DNA from: a bacterium
GTDB lineage: Archaea; Thermoproteota; Nitrososphaeria; Nitrososphaerales; Gagatemarchaeaceae
Assembly: GCA_027310575.1 (NCBI GenBank)
Contig: DAIDAO010000004.1
Coordinates: 1-55,948 of the forward strand
Reading direction: 5' to 3'
Length of the DNA stretch: 55,948 nucleotides
Numbering within the stretch: the first letter of the stretch is position 1; the number at the start of each line of letters is the position of its first letter. The position numbers were made by a program, and so were the translations under genes. The notes under the pieces are model-generated. The model was not told the DNA's origin and ran no database searches. It was given only the letters and a program-made list of their open reading frames with translations. Below, piece by piece: positions 30,316 through 38,582 of this stretch.

Positions 30316-30323
30316 CTCATGTC
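30316..30323. repeat. Right target-site duplication
   Basis: CTCATGTC, identical to 25324-25331. Confidence 0.9.
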
Positions 30324-30339
30324 ATGCCGGCAAACGGTT

Positions 30340-30353
30340 ATAACATATGTTAT
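30340..30353 (+). promoter_or_regulatory. Perfect palindrome overlapping the ZIP gene promoter
   Basis: ATAACATATGTTAT is a perfect 14-bp palindrome. It contains the TATA-like TTATAAC start and lies 24 bp before the ATG of the ZIP transporter. A metal-responsive repressor site is plausible. It lies 16 bp outside the transposon's target duplication. Confidence 0.5.
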
Positions 30354-30377
30354 TAGGGCAGACCCGAGATTCCGTTC

Positions 30378-31163
30378 ATGGTCGATCTCCTGGAACTCGT
30401 GCTGCTCGGCAGCGTCGCGGGCTTCACCATCTTCCTCGGCCTTCCTGTCGCGCTGCTAGGGATCAGCGACAGGACCAGAGGCTTCCTCAACGCCTTCGCC
30501 GTGGGGATACTCCTCTTCCTCATCGTCGACGTCTTCAGCAACGCGTGGTCGATGACGTCGGACGCTGCGGCGTCCGCCTTCCGGAGCGGCGGGTCTGTCC
30601 AGGCCGCGGCCACGGACCTCGTCCTGATGTTCGGTGGCATCACGCTCGGGCTGCTCGGGCTCGTCCTTTACGAGAGGAGTTACATGGGGAAGGGGCAGGA
30701 CGGCGTCGAGCCTGCCAAGATCTCGATGATGACTGCGTTGGGGATCGGGGCGCACAACCTGAGCGAGGGGCTCGCGATAGGCCAGTCGTTCGCATTCGGC
30801 GCAGTGGGGCTCGGCGTGGTCCTCGTGGTGGGATTCGCTGCGCACAACGCCACCGAGGGGTTCGGGATAACCGCACCGCTCACGGGACTGGAACCGAAGC
30901 CGAGGGCGGGCTTCCTGGCGAAGCTCCTGTTCATAGGCGGCGTCCCCACGCTCTTCGGGACCTTGGTAGGTAGCGCGTTCTTCTCACCGGAGGCGTACGT
31001 CTTCTTCCTGGCGCTGGCCGGCGGAGCGCTCGTCTACGTCACTATGCTGATGTTCAACACGGGCCGCAGGCGGTACAGCAGCGGCCTGATGATGTCCGGC
31101 GTCTTCCTCGGCCTCTGTCTGGGTTTCATCACAGACCTGGTCGTCTCGCTCGGCGGGGCTTAG
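30378..31163 (+). CDS. ZIP-family divalent metal transporter
   Basis: A 261-residue integral membrane protein of about eight helices. Helix 4 carries AHNLSEGLAIG and helix 5 AAHNATEGFGI, the paired H-N-x-x-E-G metal-binding signatures of ZIP (ZupT-like) transporters of zinc, iron or manganese. There is no histidine-rich loop. The transposon inserted just upstream without removing the apparent promoter. Confidence 0.9.
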   Translation: MVDLLELVLLGSVAGFTIFLGLPVALLGISDRTRGFLNAFAVGILLFLIVDVFSNAWSMTSDAAASAFRSGGSVQAAATDLVLMFGGITLGLLGLVLYERSYMGKGQDGVEPAKISMMTALGIGAHNLSEGLAIGQSFAFGAVGLGVVLVVGFAAHNATEGFGITAPLTGLEPKPRAGFLAKLLFIGGVPTLFGTLVGSAFFSPEAYVFFLALAGGALVYVTMLMFNTGRRRYSSGLMMSGVFLGLCLGFITDLVVSLGGA

Positions 31164-31188
31164 GGCAACGTCGACGCCAGGCGAGGAC

Positions 31189-32040
31189 TCAGTCGATGCT
31201 GGGCGGCTCGCCCAGCCCCGCGTACACCTTCTGGAGCGCCGCTGAGAGCTCCGCCCGCCTGAACTCCGCCGCTATCCTCGAAGTCGTCTGCTCGAGCCGT
31301 CCGGTGTCCTTCCTCGCTACGTCCCTCTTCAGCCTCTCGAGCTCGTCTATCATCGACGACAGCACTTCGACCGTGAAGGGGTTGTCCGATTGGATATGGC
31401 CGAGGAGCCGCGGGCTCGAGGAGAGGACCGCTTTGCCAAGGTTCAGCTGCGTGGCGGCGAGGGGAGGGGCGAACCTCTCGAATCGTCCCACTCCGACTCC
31501 CTTGGCCACGACAGAAGCGAACGCCATGCTCGTCAGGTGCACCAAGGAAAGTGCGAAGGCCATCATCCTGTCGTGGTCCGAGCTATCGATGCGGACCAGC
31601 CGACCATCCGGGAAGAGCCTCCGAGCGACCGACAAGTCCCTGCTCGTCCCTACCACGCAGATCGTCCCCCGGCTGACCCCGCCCAAGGGCCCGAACAGGG
31701 GATGGACAGACAGGAAGCAGCGTTTCCCTCGGCGCAGCATACTCCGCAGCTCATGAGGGAGACCCCCCTTCACGGATGCCATCTCGACCAGCGTCGCTCC
31801 CACCTCCATAGACGGGAGGACTTCGGCGGCGACGCGGACGATCTCCGCTGTCGGGACAGCGACGAGTACGAAGTCCGCCCCCCGCACAGCGTCCTTGTTC
31901 GACTCGGAGAACCGTAGTCCGGCGGGAAGCCCCCGTCGCCTCAGCCTGTCGGACCCCGCGACCTCGCACCCGTGGTTAAGGAAATATCGCGTGAACAAGG
32001 AGCCCATCCCCCCCGAACAGCCGAGGACCGCGATCTTCAA
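31189..32040 (-). CDS. tyrA: Prephenate/arogenate dehydrogenase (TyrA family)
   Basis: A 283-residue enzyme with an N-terminal dinucleotide fold (MKIAVLGCSGGMGSLFTRYF), VLVAVPTAEIVRVAAEV, FLSVHPLFGP and a helical dimerisation domain. It oxidatively decarboxylates prephenate or arogenate towards tyrosine. TTG start overlaps the upstream fusion gene as TTGA. It is the last gene of the minus-strand aromatic operon. Confidence 0.88.
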   Translation of the reverse strand: MKIAVLGCSGGMGSLFTRYFLNHGCEVAGSDRLRRRGLPAGLRFSESNKDAVRGADFVLVAVPTAEIVRVAAEVLPSMEVGATLVEMASVKGGLPHELRSMLRRGKRCFLSVHPLFGPLGGVSRGTICVVGTSRDLSVARRLFPDGRLVRIDSSDHDRMMAFALSLVHLTSMAFASVVAKGVGVGRFERFAPPLAATQLNLGKAVLSSSPRLLGHIQSDNPFTVEVLSSMIDELERLKRDVARKDTGRLEQTTSRIAAEFRRAELSAALQKVYAGLGEPPSID

Positions 32041-33419
32041 GAAAGGAGTCCGCCCATCCGCCTTATCCCTTCAACGATCGTCCGCTCAGGCTGCCCCAGG
32101 GATATTCTGAAGAACTCTCCGTAGTCGCCGAAGTGGCCCCCCGGGACGACGCTTACTCCGGCGTCCAGAGCCTTCTGGGCGAGGGACTCCGCCGACTCCC
32201 TGCCTCCTCTTATCTTGGGGAACACGTACATGCCGCCGTCCGGCTTGACGAACTCCAGCCCATCGACCGCGTCGAGCTCCCTGCAGGCTGCGTCGACCCT
32301 CCTGCTCATCTCGGCCACGTTCCTCTTGACGTCGTCGTCCGCATCGAGTGCCCTGATTGCACCCCACTGGATGAACTCGGGGACGGAGGTGAACATCAGT
32401 GAGCTCAACCTCGCGACCTTAGATGTAATCTCCTTGGACGAGACGGCGTAGCCGACCCTGAAGCCTGTCATCGCCCATGTCTTGGAGAAGGACGAGGTCA
32501 GGATGAACCTCTTCGGGATGGTATCGAGGACGCTCGGACAGGGTCGGGATGTGTACTCATTGTATATCTCGTCGCTTATCACAGTCAGGTCCCTGCTGTC
32601 TGCCAGCTCCACCGCTTCCCTGAAGAGCTCCTTCGAGACCACACAGCCTGTGGGGTTGTTGGGGTAGCTGAGTACGATCGCCTTCGTGTTCGGTCTGATG
32701 GCTTCTTCGATCTCAGCCACCGAGGGCGACCACCCCCCTTCGATGTCTGCGTGCACAGGGATGGTCCTGGCCCCTAGCTGGTCCAGGGTGGCGCGGTACG
32801 CCGGCCAGTTCGGCTCGGGCACGACAACGCTCTCCCCTTCGCCCACGACTGAAGCAAGCGCGGCATAGACAGCAAATCTCCCGCTAGGCGTGACTGTGAC
32901 CTCACCGTCCGAGGCTTCGAACCCGTGCTTACGGGCAAGGTAGCCGATGAGCGCTTCTCTGAGCTCTGGAATCCCCTGAGACTCTGTGTAGTGGGTCTTG
33001 TGCGCGAAGAGGGCCTCTGAGCATGCTTCGACCACAGAAGGGGGCGGCGCGAAGTCGGGTTCCCCCACGTCCAGCCTGATCAGCTTGACCCCCCTCCGCT
33101 GAAGCTCAAGTGCCTTCGAGAATATCGGGAGGGGAGGGGGCCTGCCGGGGACTCCCTGAACCCGCTTCGACTCTGCGATAAGGGCGTTCAGGATCTTGAG
33201 GCCTGTCCGTCTGTCCAGGTCCACCCTCGCGCACTCCTCGAGAACCTGCACGACGAGCCCGTCCTCCACTCGTTCGTCCTCCATCGGAAGCGAACCTAGC
33301 TGCTTGAGCGCTCCGATCTCCTTCGCGAGCTCGTTCCTCCTCCCTGCGAGTTCGATGATCTTCATCGTGACTTCAGCAACCTGCGCCCTCAGCTCTGCCA
33401 ATTCCTTCTCGCCGCTCAG
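32037..33419 (-). CDS. Chorismate mutase (AroQ)-aminotransferase fusion
   Basis: A 460-residue fusion. Residues about 1-90 are an AroQ chorismate mutase (LAELRAQVAEVTMKIIELAGRRNELAKEIGALKQ); the rest is a class I aminotransferase with YPNNPTGC, SDEIYNEY and Schiff-base lysine in SSFSKTWAMTGFRVGY. The fusion suggests the aminotransferase acts on prephenate or its keto-acid products. A CTG at 33419 overlapping the aroC stop (CTGA) gives the family-like start SGEKELAEL; a TTG at 33401 is the conventional alternative. The gene lies between aroC and tyrA. Confidence 0.9.
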   Translation of the reverse strand: MSGEKELAELRAQVAEVTMKIIELAGRRNELAKEIGALKQLGSLPMEDERVEDGLVVQVLEECARVDLDRRTGLKILNALIAESKRVQGVPGRPPPLPIFSKALELQRRGVKLIRLDVGEPDFAPPPSVVEACSEALFAHKTHYTESQGIPELREALIGYLARKHGFEASDGEVTVTPSGRFAVYAALASVVGEGESVVVPEPNWPAYRATLDQLGARTIPVHADIEGGWSPSVAEIEEAIRPNTKAIVLSYPNNPTGCVVSKELFREAVELADSRDLTVISDEIYNEYTSRPCPSVLDTIPKRFILTSSFSKTWAMTGFRVGYAVSSKEITSKVARLSSLMFTSVPEFIQWGAIRALDADDDVKRNVAEMSRRVDAACRELDAVDGLEFVKPDGGMYVFPKIRGGRESAESLAQKALDAGVSVVPGGHFGDYGEFFRISLGQPERTIVEGIRRMGGLLS

Positions 33420-34528
33420 TCCACATCACGCTTTCGGAGTACTGGAGAAATCGCTCCCGCCCTGAGCGCATAATCCGCCAGGACGAGGGCCGTGACGCTT
33501 TCCACCACCGGGACCGCACGGGGGACCACCGTCGGGTCGTGCCTGCCTGGTACCACGAGATCCACCTCGCTCCCGGACTTCAGGTCCACCGTCTTCTGCT
33601 TGGACGCAATCGACGAAGCAGGCTTGAACACGACCCTGTAGACGATTGGCATCCCTGTAGACAGACCCCCGACAATGCCGCCGGCGTTGTTCGTCCTGTT
33701 GGCCACCTTCCCGCCGTCGAAGAAGTACTCGTCGTTGTTCTCCAGGCCCGTCAGCCGGGCAGCAGAGAAGCCAGAACCGAATTCGACCCCCTTGACCGCC
33801 GGAATCGATAGAGCCGCCCTTGCAAGGTCCGAATCCAACGACCCGAATACAGGCTCCCCCAGCCCCAGGGGGACGCCCGACGCGACGCACTCTATGATCC
33901 CCCCGAGGCTGTTCCCTTTTCCTCGGGTCGTGATGATCTTGCTCTTCATCTCTTCTGCGGCATCAGGAGTGGGGGCCCTTGCTTCATTCAGATACCTGTT
34001 CTTCGCCGCGTCCTCCAGCGTAAACCCCCTGGCGCGTATCCCTCCGATCTCCAGTGAGTAGGCAACTATCTCTACGCCAAGCGCCTCTCGGAGGAGCTTC
34101 TTCGCTATCGCACCCCCCATCACGAACGAGGCGGTTATCCTCCCGGAGAATCTGCCTCCTCCTCTGTAGTCATTGAAGCCACCGTACTTGACCTTCGCCA
34201 CGTAGTCTGCGTGGCCCGGCCTAGGGGTGGCGGCGAGCGCTTCGTAGGGCCTCGAGTCTTTGTCGGCATTCCTGATCATCATGGCCACGGGCGCCCCGGT
34301 CGTCCGCCCGTTGAAGACCCCTGACAGTATCTCGACCCTGTCATCTTCCGTCCTCTGAGTGGTCACTATCGACTGCCCCGGCTTCCTAAGGTCGAGCTCT
34401 CTCTGGATGTCCTCTTCAGCCAGAACCAGACCGGCGGGACACCCATCGACCACTGCGCCAACACACCTTCCGTGGCTCTCGCCGAAGGTCATCAGCAGGA
34501 ACCTTTCTCCTATGATGTTCCCACTCAC
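33416..34528 (-). CDS. aroC: Chorismate synthase
   Basis: A 370-residue FMN-dependent lyase forming chorismate from EPSP. Signatures: TFGESHGRCVGAVVDGCPAG, RPGHADYVAKVKYG, DYRGGGRFSGRITA and NNAGGIVGGLSTGMPI. The GTG start overlaps the aroA stop (GTGA). Confidence 0.95.
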   Translation of the reverse strand: MSGNIIGERFLLMTFGESHGRCVGAVVDGCPAGLVLAEEDIQRELDLRKPGQSIVTTQRTEDDRVEILSGVFNGRTTGAPVAMMIRNADKDSRPYEALAATPRPGHADYVAKVKYGGFNDYRGGGRFSGRITASFVMGGAIAKKLLREALGVEIVAYSLEIGGIRARGFTLEDAAKNRYLNEARAPTPDAAEEMKSKIITTRGKGNSLGGIIECVASGVPLGLGEPVFGSLDSDLARAALSIPAVKGVEFGSGFSAARLTGLENNDEYFFDGGKVANRTNNAGGIVGGLSTGMPIVYRVVFKPASSIASKQKTVDLKSGSEVDLVVPGRHDPTVVPRAVPVVESVTALVLADYALRAGAISPVLRKRDVD

Positions 34529-35823
34529 GCACCCATCACCTTCGCGCCCAGTTTCTTCAAGTCGTCAAGGAAGGATGGGTACGAGACGTCCAGGCTCTCC
34601 ACGCCTGTGACCCGGACCGATCCCGGAGCGAGCAACGACGCAAGAGAGAACGCCATGAACATCCGGTGGTCGTCGTGCGCGTCCAAGACCGCCGGCCCGA
34701 CCTCCCGAGGCCTCACCGCCCTCAGCCCGTCCTCCTTCTCCTCGACCCGTGCCCCCAGCTTGCGCAACCCTTCGACTGCGACCCCGATCCGGTCGCTCTC
34801 CTTGAATCTCGCGTGGGCAACCCCCCTTATCTCGACCGGGCTGTCGCATTTCAAGGAAAGGACTGACAGGATCGGGAGGAGGTCAGGGGAGTCTGCCAGA
34901 TTGAATTCTCCACCCCCCAGCAGTTCTCCGTCAGCCCGCACCCTTACCGAGTCCTTGCGGACGTCGAGCCTGACCCCCAGCCTCCGGAAGAGCTCCAACG
35001 CGGCGAGGTCCCCCTGAGGCAGGGACGAGGTCAGCCCGGAGAGCTCGACGTCCCCTCCAGCGAATGCCACTGCGGCCATCACGAAGGCAGCTGAGCCGAA
35101 GTCTCCGGGGATTGCGAAGTCTCCCGGTTTGTACTCCTGCCCGCCTCTGACTCTGAACTCGGATGTACCCTCCCTCTGGATTTCGATCCCATGGAGTGCC
35201 GAGAGGCGGAGGGTGGCTTCGACGTATGGGCGGGAGACCATGTTCGAAATCCGAAGCGAGGTGTCACTCCTCGCGAGAGGGGCAGCGATGAGGATAGATG
35301 ATACGAACTGCGATGATACGTCCCCCCTCATCTCTACACCGCCCCCCTCCATCCCTCCCTCGCCGACGACTATCGGGGCGCACCCGTTCCCGAGCGTGGA
35401 TTGTGCCCTCGCCCCGAGCCCGGCGAGCGCGTCCAAGAGGCCCTGCATCGGCCTGCGCCTGATGCTAGCGTCCCCTGTCAGCACGGCGTAGCCCCGGCGG
35501 GGGAGGGCGAATACGGACGTCATGAACCTGAGCGTAGTCCCGGAGTTCTCGACGTTCACCACATCTTCAGGAACGCGTGGCTCGGCCCCTGCGACGGTCA
35601 GGCGCGCCTTATCTGTCTCGAACTGCGCTCCCATCGCCCTGCACGCGTTGATCGTGGCGACTGTGTCCCTCGAAACGAGGTGGTTGTAGACCCGGCTCTC
35701 GCCCTGGGAGAGGCAGGCTGTTATGATTGCTCGATGAGTGTAGCTCTTGCTGGGGGGGACCTCGACCCTCCCGGCGAGTCCGCCATCGGCGGAGAGCGAC
35801 ACGCTAGGGCCCAAGTGAAGCAC
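34525..35823 (-). CDS. aroA: 3-phosphoshikimate 1-carboxyvinyltransferase (EPSP synthase)
   Basis: A 432-residue enzyme joining shikimate 3-phosphate and PEP. Motifs: VPPSKSYTHRAIITACLSQGES, NSGTTLRFMTSVFAL, LTGDASIRRRPM, RFKESDRIG and DAHDDHRMFMAFSLA. A GTG at 35823 overlaps the shikimate kinase gene by 20 bases; a TTG nine bases later or a GTG at 35799 are possible starts. Confidence 0.95.
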   Translation of the reverse strand: MLHLGPSVSLSADGGLAGRVEVPPSKSYTHRAIITACLSQGESRVYNHLVSRDTVATINACRAMGAQFETDKARLTVAGAEPRVPEDVVNVENSGTTLRFMTSVFALPRRGYAVLTGDASIRRRPMQGLLDALAGLGARAQSTLGNGCAPIVVGEGGMEGGGVEMRGDVSSQFVSSILIAAPLARSDTSLRISNMVSRPYVEATLRLSALHGIEIQREGTSEFRVRGGQEYKPGDFAIPGDFGSAAFVMAAVAFAGGDVELSGLTSSLPQGDLAALELFRRLGVRLDVRKDSVRVRADGELLGGGEFNLADSPDLLPILSVLSLKCDSPVEIRGVAHARFKESDRIGVAVEGLRKLGARVEEKEDGLRAVRPREVGPAVLDAHDDHRMFMAFSLASLLAPGSVRVTGVESLDVSYPSFLDDLKKLGAKVMGA

Positions 35824-36673
35824 CTCTGTCGCTAGTCTCCGTCCTGATCAGGGTGGCTCCGTCGCTGCCCCACCGGGCGGCGAGCGGCTCCATCTCATCG
35901 CGCCCGTTGAAGACCGCGGCCGTCGCAGGTCCGGTCCCGGATAGGCCGGATCCCAAGGCGCCCTCTCTGACCGCCTCAAATGACTCGTAGGGGGAGTAGC
36001 CGTAGATCGTGGAATACAGGAGACCGTTGAGCGTCATGGCCTCCCAAAGCTTCCCTCGGGCTCCAGTCTCGAAGATCGACGCCGCGAGCTGGGAGAACTG
36101 CCTGACCCGGGCCAGCGGGACATCACCCCTTCTGCTCTTGGCTTTGGGGACGCGAATCATGACAGGCTTGGGCGTCCCCAGCCGGGCAGAGGAGACCACC
36201 CTTCCAGTGGCGTTGTCCGCCGAGTTCACCCCGCCGATGAGGCAGGAGGCCGCGTCATCAGTCGCCCCGGTCACACTGACGCCAGCGGCGAGCGAGGCAG
36301 ACGCGCTGCACTTCAAGACATCGGCTGGCCCGAGCCTCTCCCCGAGGGCCGAGAGAACGGCAAGCACTATCGCCACAGAGGAGGAAGAAGACGTCTTGAG
36401 CCCAACGCCGACAGGCGCGGCGGTCCAAGTGTCAATGGACCCGGAGTACGACCTCGGATCCCTCCCCGTAGCCCTCACCGCGGCTTTCGCGGTCAGCACG
36501 GCGAGAGCAGGAGCGGCCCTCCTACCGTTCATTCCCACCCTCCACCCGCCCTCGTGCTCAAGCAGCTCGACCCTGGCAGTCGTGGGGAGCTTGACCGCTA
36601 CTGTCGTCCCCTTGCCGCAGGCCAGGGCGTTGACCACGCTGATGGCCCCCATCGCCCTCGCTTCCCCAATCAA
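35804..36673 (-). CDS. aroK: Shikimate kinase, archaeal GHMP type
   Basis: A 289-residue GHMP-superfamily kinase, unrelated to bacterial AroK. It starts with GEARAMGAISVVNALACGKG and has the ATP loop GVGLKTSSSSSVAIVLAVLSAL and a C-terminal GSGLSGTGPATAAVF. The TTG at 36673 overlaps the aroE stop as TTGA and gives the expected N-terminus LIGEARAMGA; the longer frame to 36805 lies inside aroE. It phosphorylates shikimate. Confidence 0.92.
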   Translation of the reverse strand: MIGEARAMGAISVVNALACGKGTTVAVKLPTTARVELLEHEGGWRVGMNGRRAAPALAVLTAKAAVRATGRDPRSYSGSIDTWTAAPVGVGLKTSSSSSVAIVLAVLSALGERLGPADVLKCSASASLAAGVSVTGATDDAASCLIGGVNSADNATGRVVSSARLGTPKPVMIRVPKAKSRRGDVPLARVRQFSQLAASIFETGARGKLWEAMTLNGLLYSTIYGYSPYESFEAVREGALGSGLSGTGPATAAVFNGRDEMEPLAARWGSDGATLIRTETSDRGASLGP

Positions 36674-37506
36674 TCCGCCGACACCCCCAATGACCTGAAC
36701 AATGACGACTTCATTGCCTCTAGCGGAGCGCTGCGTCCGGTCCATAGCTCCAAGGACCTCAGGCCCTGATGGAGCAGCATCTCGTGTCCGTATATGACCT
36801 GGCATCCCAGCCTCCTCGCCCGCCTTATCAGGTCCGTCTCAACCGGAGCGTATACCGCGTCGAAGACAATGGGTCGTGCCGCCAGGAGCATCGACACTCG
36901 TGTCTCAAGAGGTATCCCACGTGCACCTGCCGGGGACGCGTTGAACAGCATCTCTGGCGCCCATGGCCGTCCTTCTTCGTCCGAATCGAACTCTATACTC
37001 ATCGACGGGAACGCGGCCCTCATCGATTCAATGAAGCCGCGGGCCCGGGCGGGCTCCCTTGAGAGGACGGTGATTTCGGCGCATCCAATCGTGCTCATCG
37101 CCTTGCAGAAGGCCCTCGCCGCTCCGCCCGTCCCGACGACCACTGCCCGGCGTATCGCCGCCAGATTCCTTTCAGCGATGGGTCCGAGTATCCCGTCGAC
37201 GTCCGTGTTGTACCCTACGTAGCCGTCCGCGTCCCTCTGCAGGGTGTTCACTGCCCCGATCTCCGCAGCTGCCCCCTCGAGCGAATCGAGGAACCGAATG
37301 ATGGAGGACTTGTGAGGGATCGTGACGTTTGCACCCTTCACTCCAGACTCTCTGATCGCGGCGAAGGCCTTCCTGAGCTCGGGAGCCTGCACGCTGGACG
37401 GTTCGTAGGTGGCGTCGAGCCCGAGTTCCATCATCGCCGCGTTCATCATCTGCGGGGTGGGCGAGTTGGAGACGTTTCCACCCAGGAGCACGTACCGGTC
37501 AGGCAT
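36670..37506 (-). CDS. aroE: Shikimate dehydrogenase
   Basis: A 278-residue NADP enzyme reducing 3-dehydroshikimate. Features are NSPTPQMMNAAM near the start, NVTIPHKSSIIRFLDS with the catalytic lysine, NTDVDGI and VVVGTGGAARAFCKAM. The ATG at 37506 lies in the last codons of aroD (8-base overlap). Confidence 0.93.
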   Translation of the reverse strand: MPDRYVLLGGNVSNSPTPQMMNAAMMELGLDATYEPSSVQAPELRKAFAAIRESGVKGANVTIPHKSSIIRFLDSLEGAAAEIGAVNTLQRDADGYVGYNTDVDGILGPIAERNLAAIRRAVVVGTGGAARAFCKAMSTIGCAEITVLSREPARARGFIESMRAAFPSMSIEFDSDEEGRPWAPEMLFNASPAGARGIPLETRVSMLLAARPIVFDAVYAPVETDLIRRARRLGCQVIYGHEMLLHQGLRSLELWTGRSAPLEAMKSSLFRSLGVSAD

Positions 37507-38182
37507 TGCCAAGGTACCTCCTCATGGTGAGCGCGAGATCCAGTGGGAGCTGACCGGAGGCGGTTGGCTCGTCGTTGAGCGACGCGTAGGTGATGGGGGA
37601 CCCCCGCTCCAACGCCATCACCCTGGAGAGTATGCCTAGCGTACCCATGCAGAAGGCGATGGGGGGCGGCGACCACTCGTCGTAGAGGGAAAGGACGGTG
37701 AGATTGTCGGCCGGATCCGTCGCGGCGGTGACGACCTTCACGATGCCGCCGTACGACGCGGCTCTCCTCATGATCGAAATGAGCATCCTCCTTTCCCCCG
37801 TCCCCCGAGTGTCGTGCCAAGAGACTATGCGCGCAGGCCCGGCCGGAACTGCGTCCAGGCCCGCTTCGAGTGTCCGGAGCTCCACGTCCAGATAGGCGGG
37901 TCTTAGTCGCGCGAGCCCGCGCAGCAGCTCGAGCCGCCCGGCTTCGTCTCCGTCGAAACCGCCGCCTTCAGGAACCGGACGGACTGTGACCACCGAGCGG
38001 GACATGAACTTCGACAGGTCGTCCTTGACGTCCCCGAGCCTCGGCGACTCCAGCAGGTCTATCCTGAACTCTACAAGGTCTGTGCCCCGAGAGATCGCCT
38101 CAGCGGCCCTCCTGGCGAGTTCTGAGGTCGTCCGGCCTGAGAGGGACGTGCAGATTCTGGTTTGGACCTTCGACGAACGCAG
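37499..38182 (-). CDS. aroD: 3-dehydroquinate dehydratase, type I (start unresolved)
   Basis: A Schiff-base type I dehydroquinase. The first ATG of the frame (38005) would cut off conserved sequence: upstream in frame I read TRICTSLSGRTTSELARRA and GTDLVEFRIDLLES, containing the active-site Glu/Arg of the family, followed by VTVRPVPEGGGFDGDE. No ATG, GTG or TTG precedes this part. A CTG at 38182 gives 227 residues, the normal length; a CTG near 38255 is also possible. TATA-like boxes lie at 38222-38228 and 38285-38292. It is the first gene of the minus operon aroD-E-K-A-C-(CM-AT)-tyrA. Confidence 0.82.
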   Translation of the reverse strand: MRSSKVQTRICTSLSGRTTSELARRAAEAISRGTDLVEFRIDLLESPRLGDVKDDLSKFMSRSVVTVRPVPEGGGFDGDEAGRLELLRGLARLRPAYLDVELRTLEAGLDAVPAGPARIVSWHDTRGTGERRMLISIMRRAASYGGIVKVVTAATDPADNLTVLSLYDEWSPPPIAFCMGTLGILSRVMALERGSPITYASLNDEPTASGQLPLDLALTMRRYLGNA

Positions 38183-38582
38183 AGCTCTAGAAGAACCTTC
38201 GGCTCCGCTGGTGGAGCCGCTGATAAACTGAATCGCCCCTGGTTCGAAGCTCCATTCCAGCTCGGATTCGTGTCCGGCCGGAGGATATTTAGACTTTGCA
38301 GCTTCGGACCGAAGTCGCGAAGCCGCAGAAGGCCGAAGGACGGGTCAGGTCGCGAGGATTCACCGCGGCGTTTAAATCCCGCATGGAAAGGAAGGGGTCG
38401 GTCAACCGTGATGTCCAGCCGATATCGTGGGCCCTCTGCGGGCGCGACCGCCGGTTCACCGTAAGGATTCTACGCCTGAAAGACGAAGATACTAACGGAA
38501 GACCTGAAGCTATCGCTGGCTTCGTCGGTCGGCCTGTGCAGCGGCGTGCCGTTCGCGAAGCTGAGTCGGGTCCGAGAGTTCC
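38183..38582. promoter_or_regulatory. 400-bp divergent control region of the two aromatic operons
   Basis: It lies between aroD (minus) and DAHP synthase (plus). It holds TATA-like boxes on minus (38222-38228, 38285-38292) and CGTTTAAATC on plus (38370-38379). The last implies a leader of about 180 bases for DAHP synthase, long for this genome. CTTCGGACCGAAG at about 38302-38314 forms a 5-bp-arm hairpin within a larger GCTTCG...CGAAGC repeat. An open frame at 38296-38586 shows no recognisable protein. I see no known riboswitch. Confidence 0.45.
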
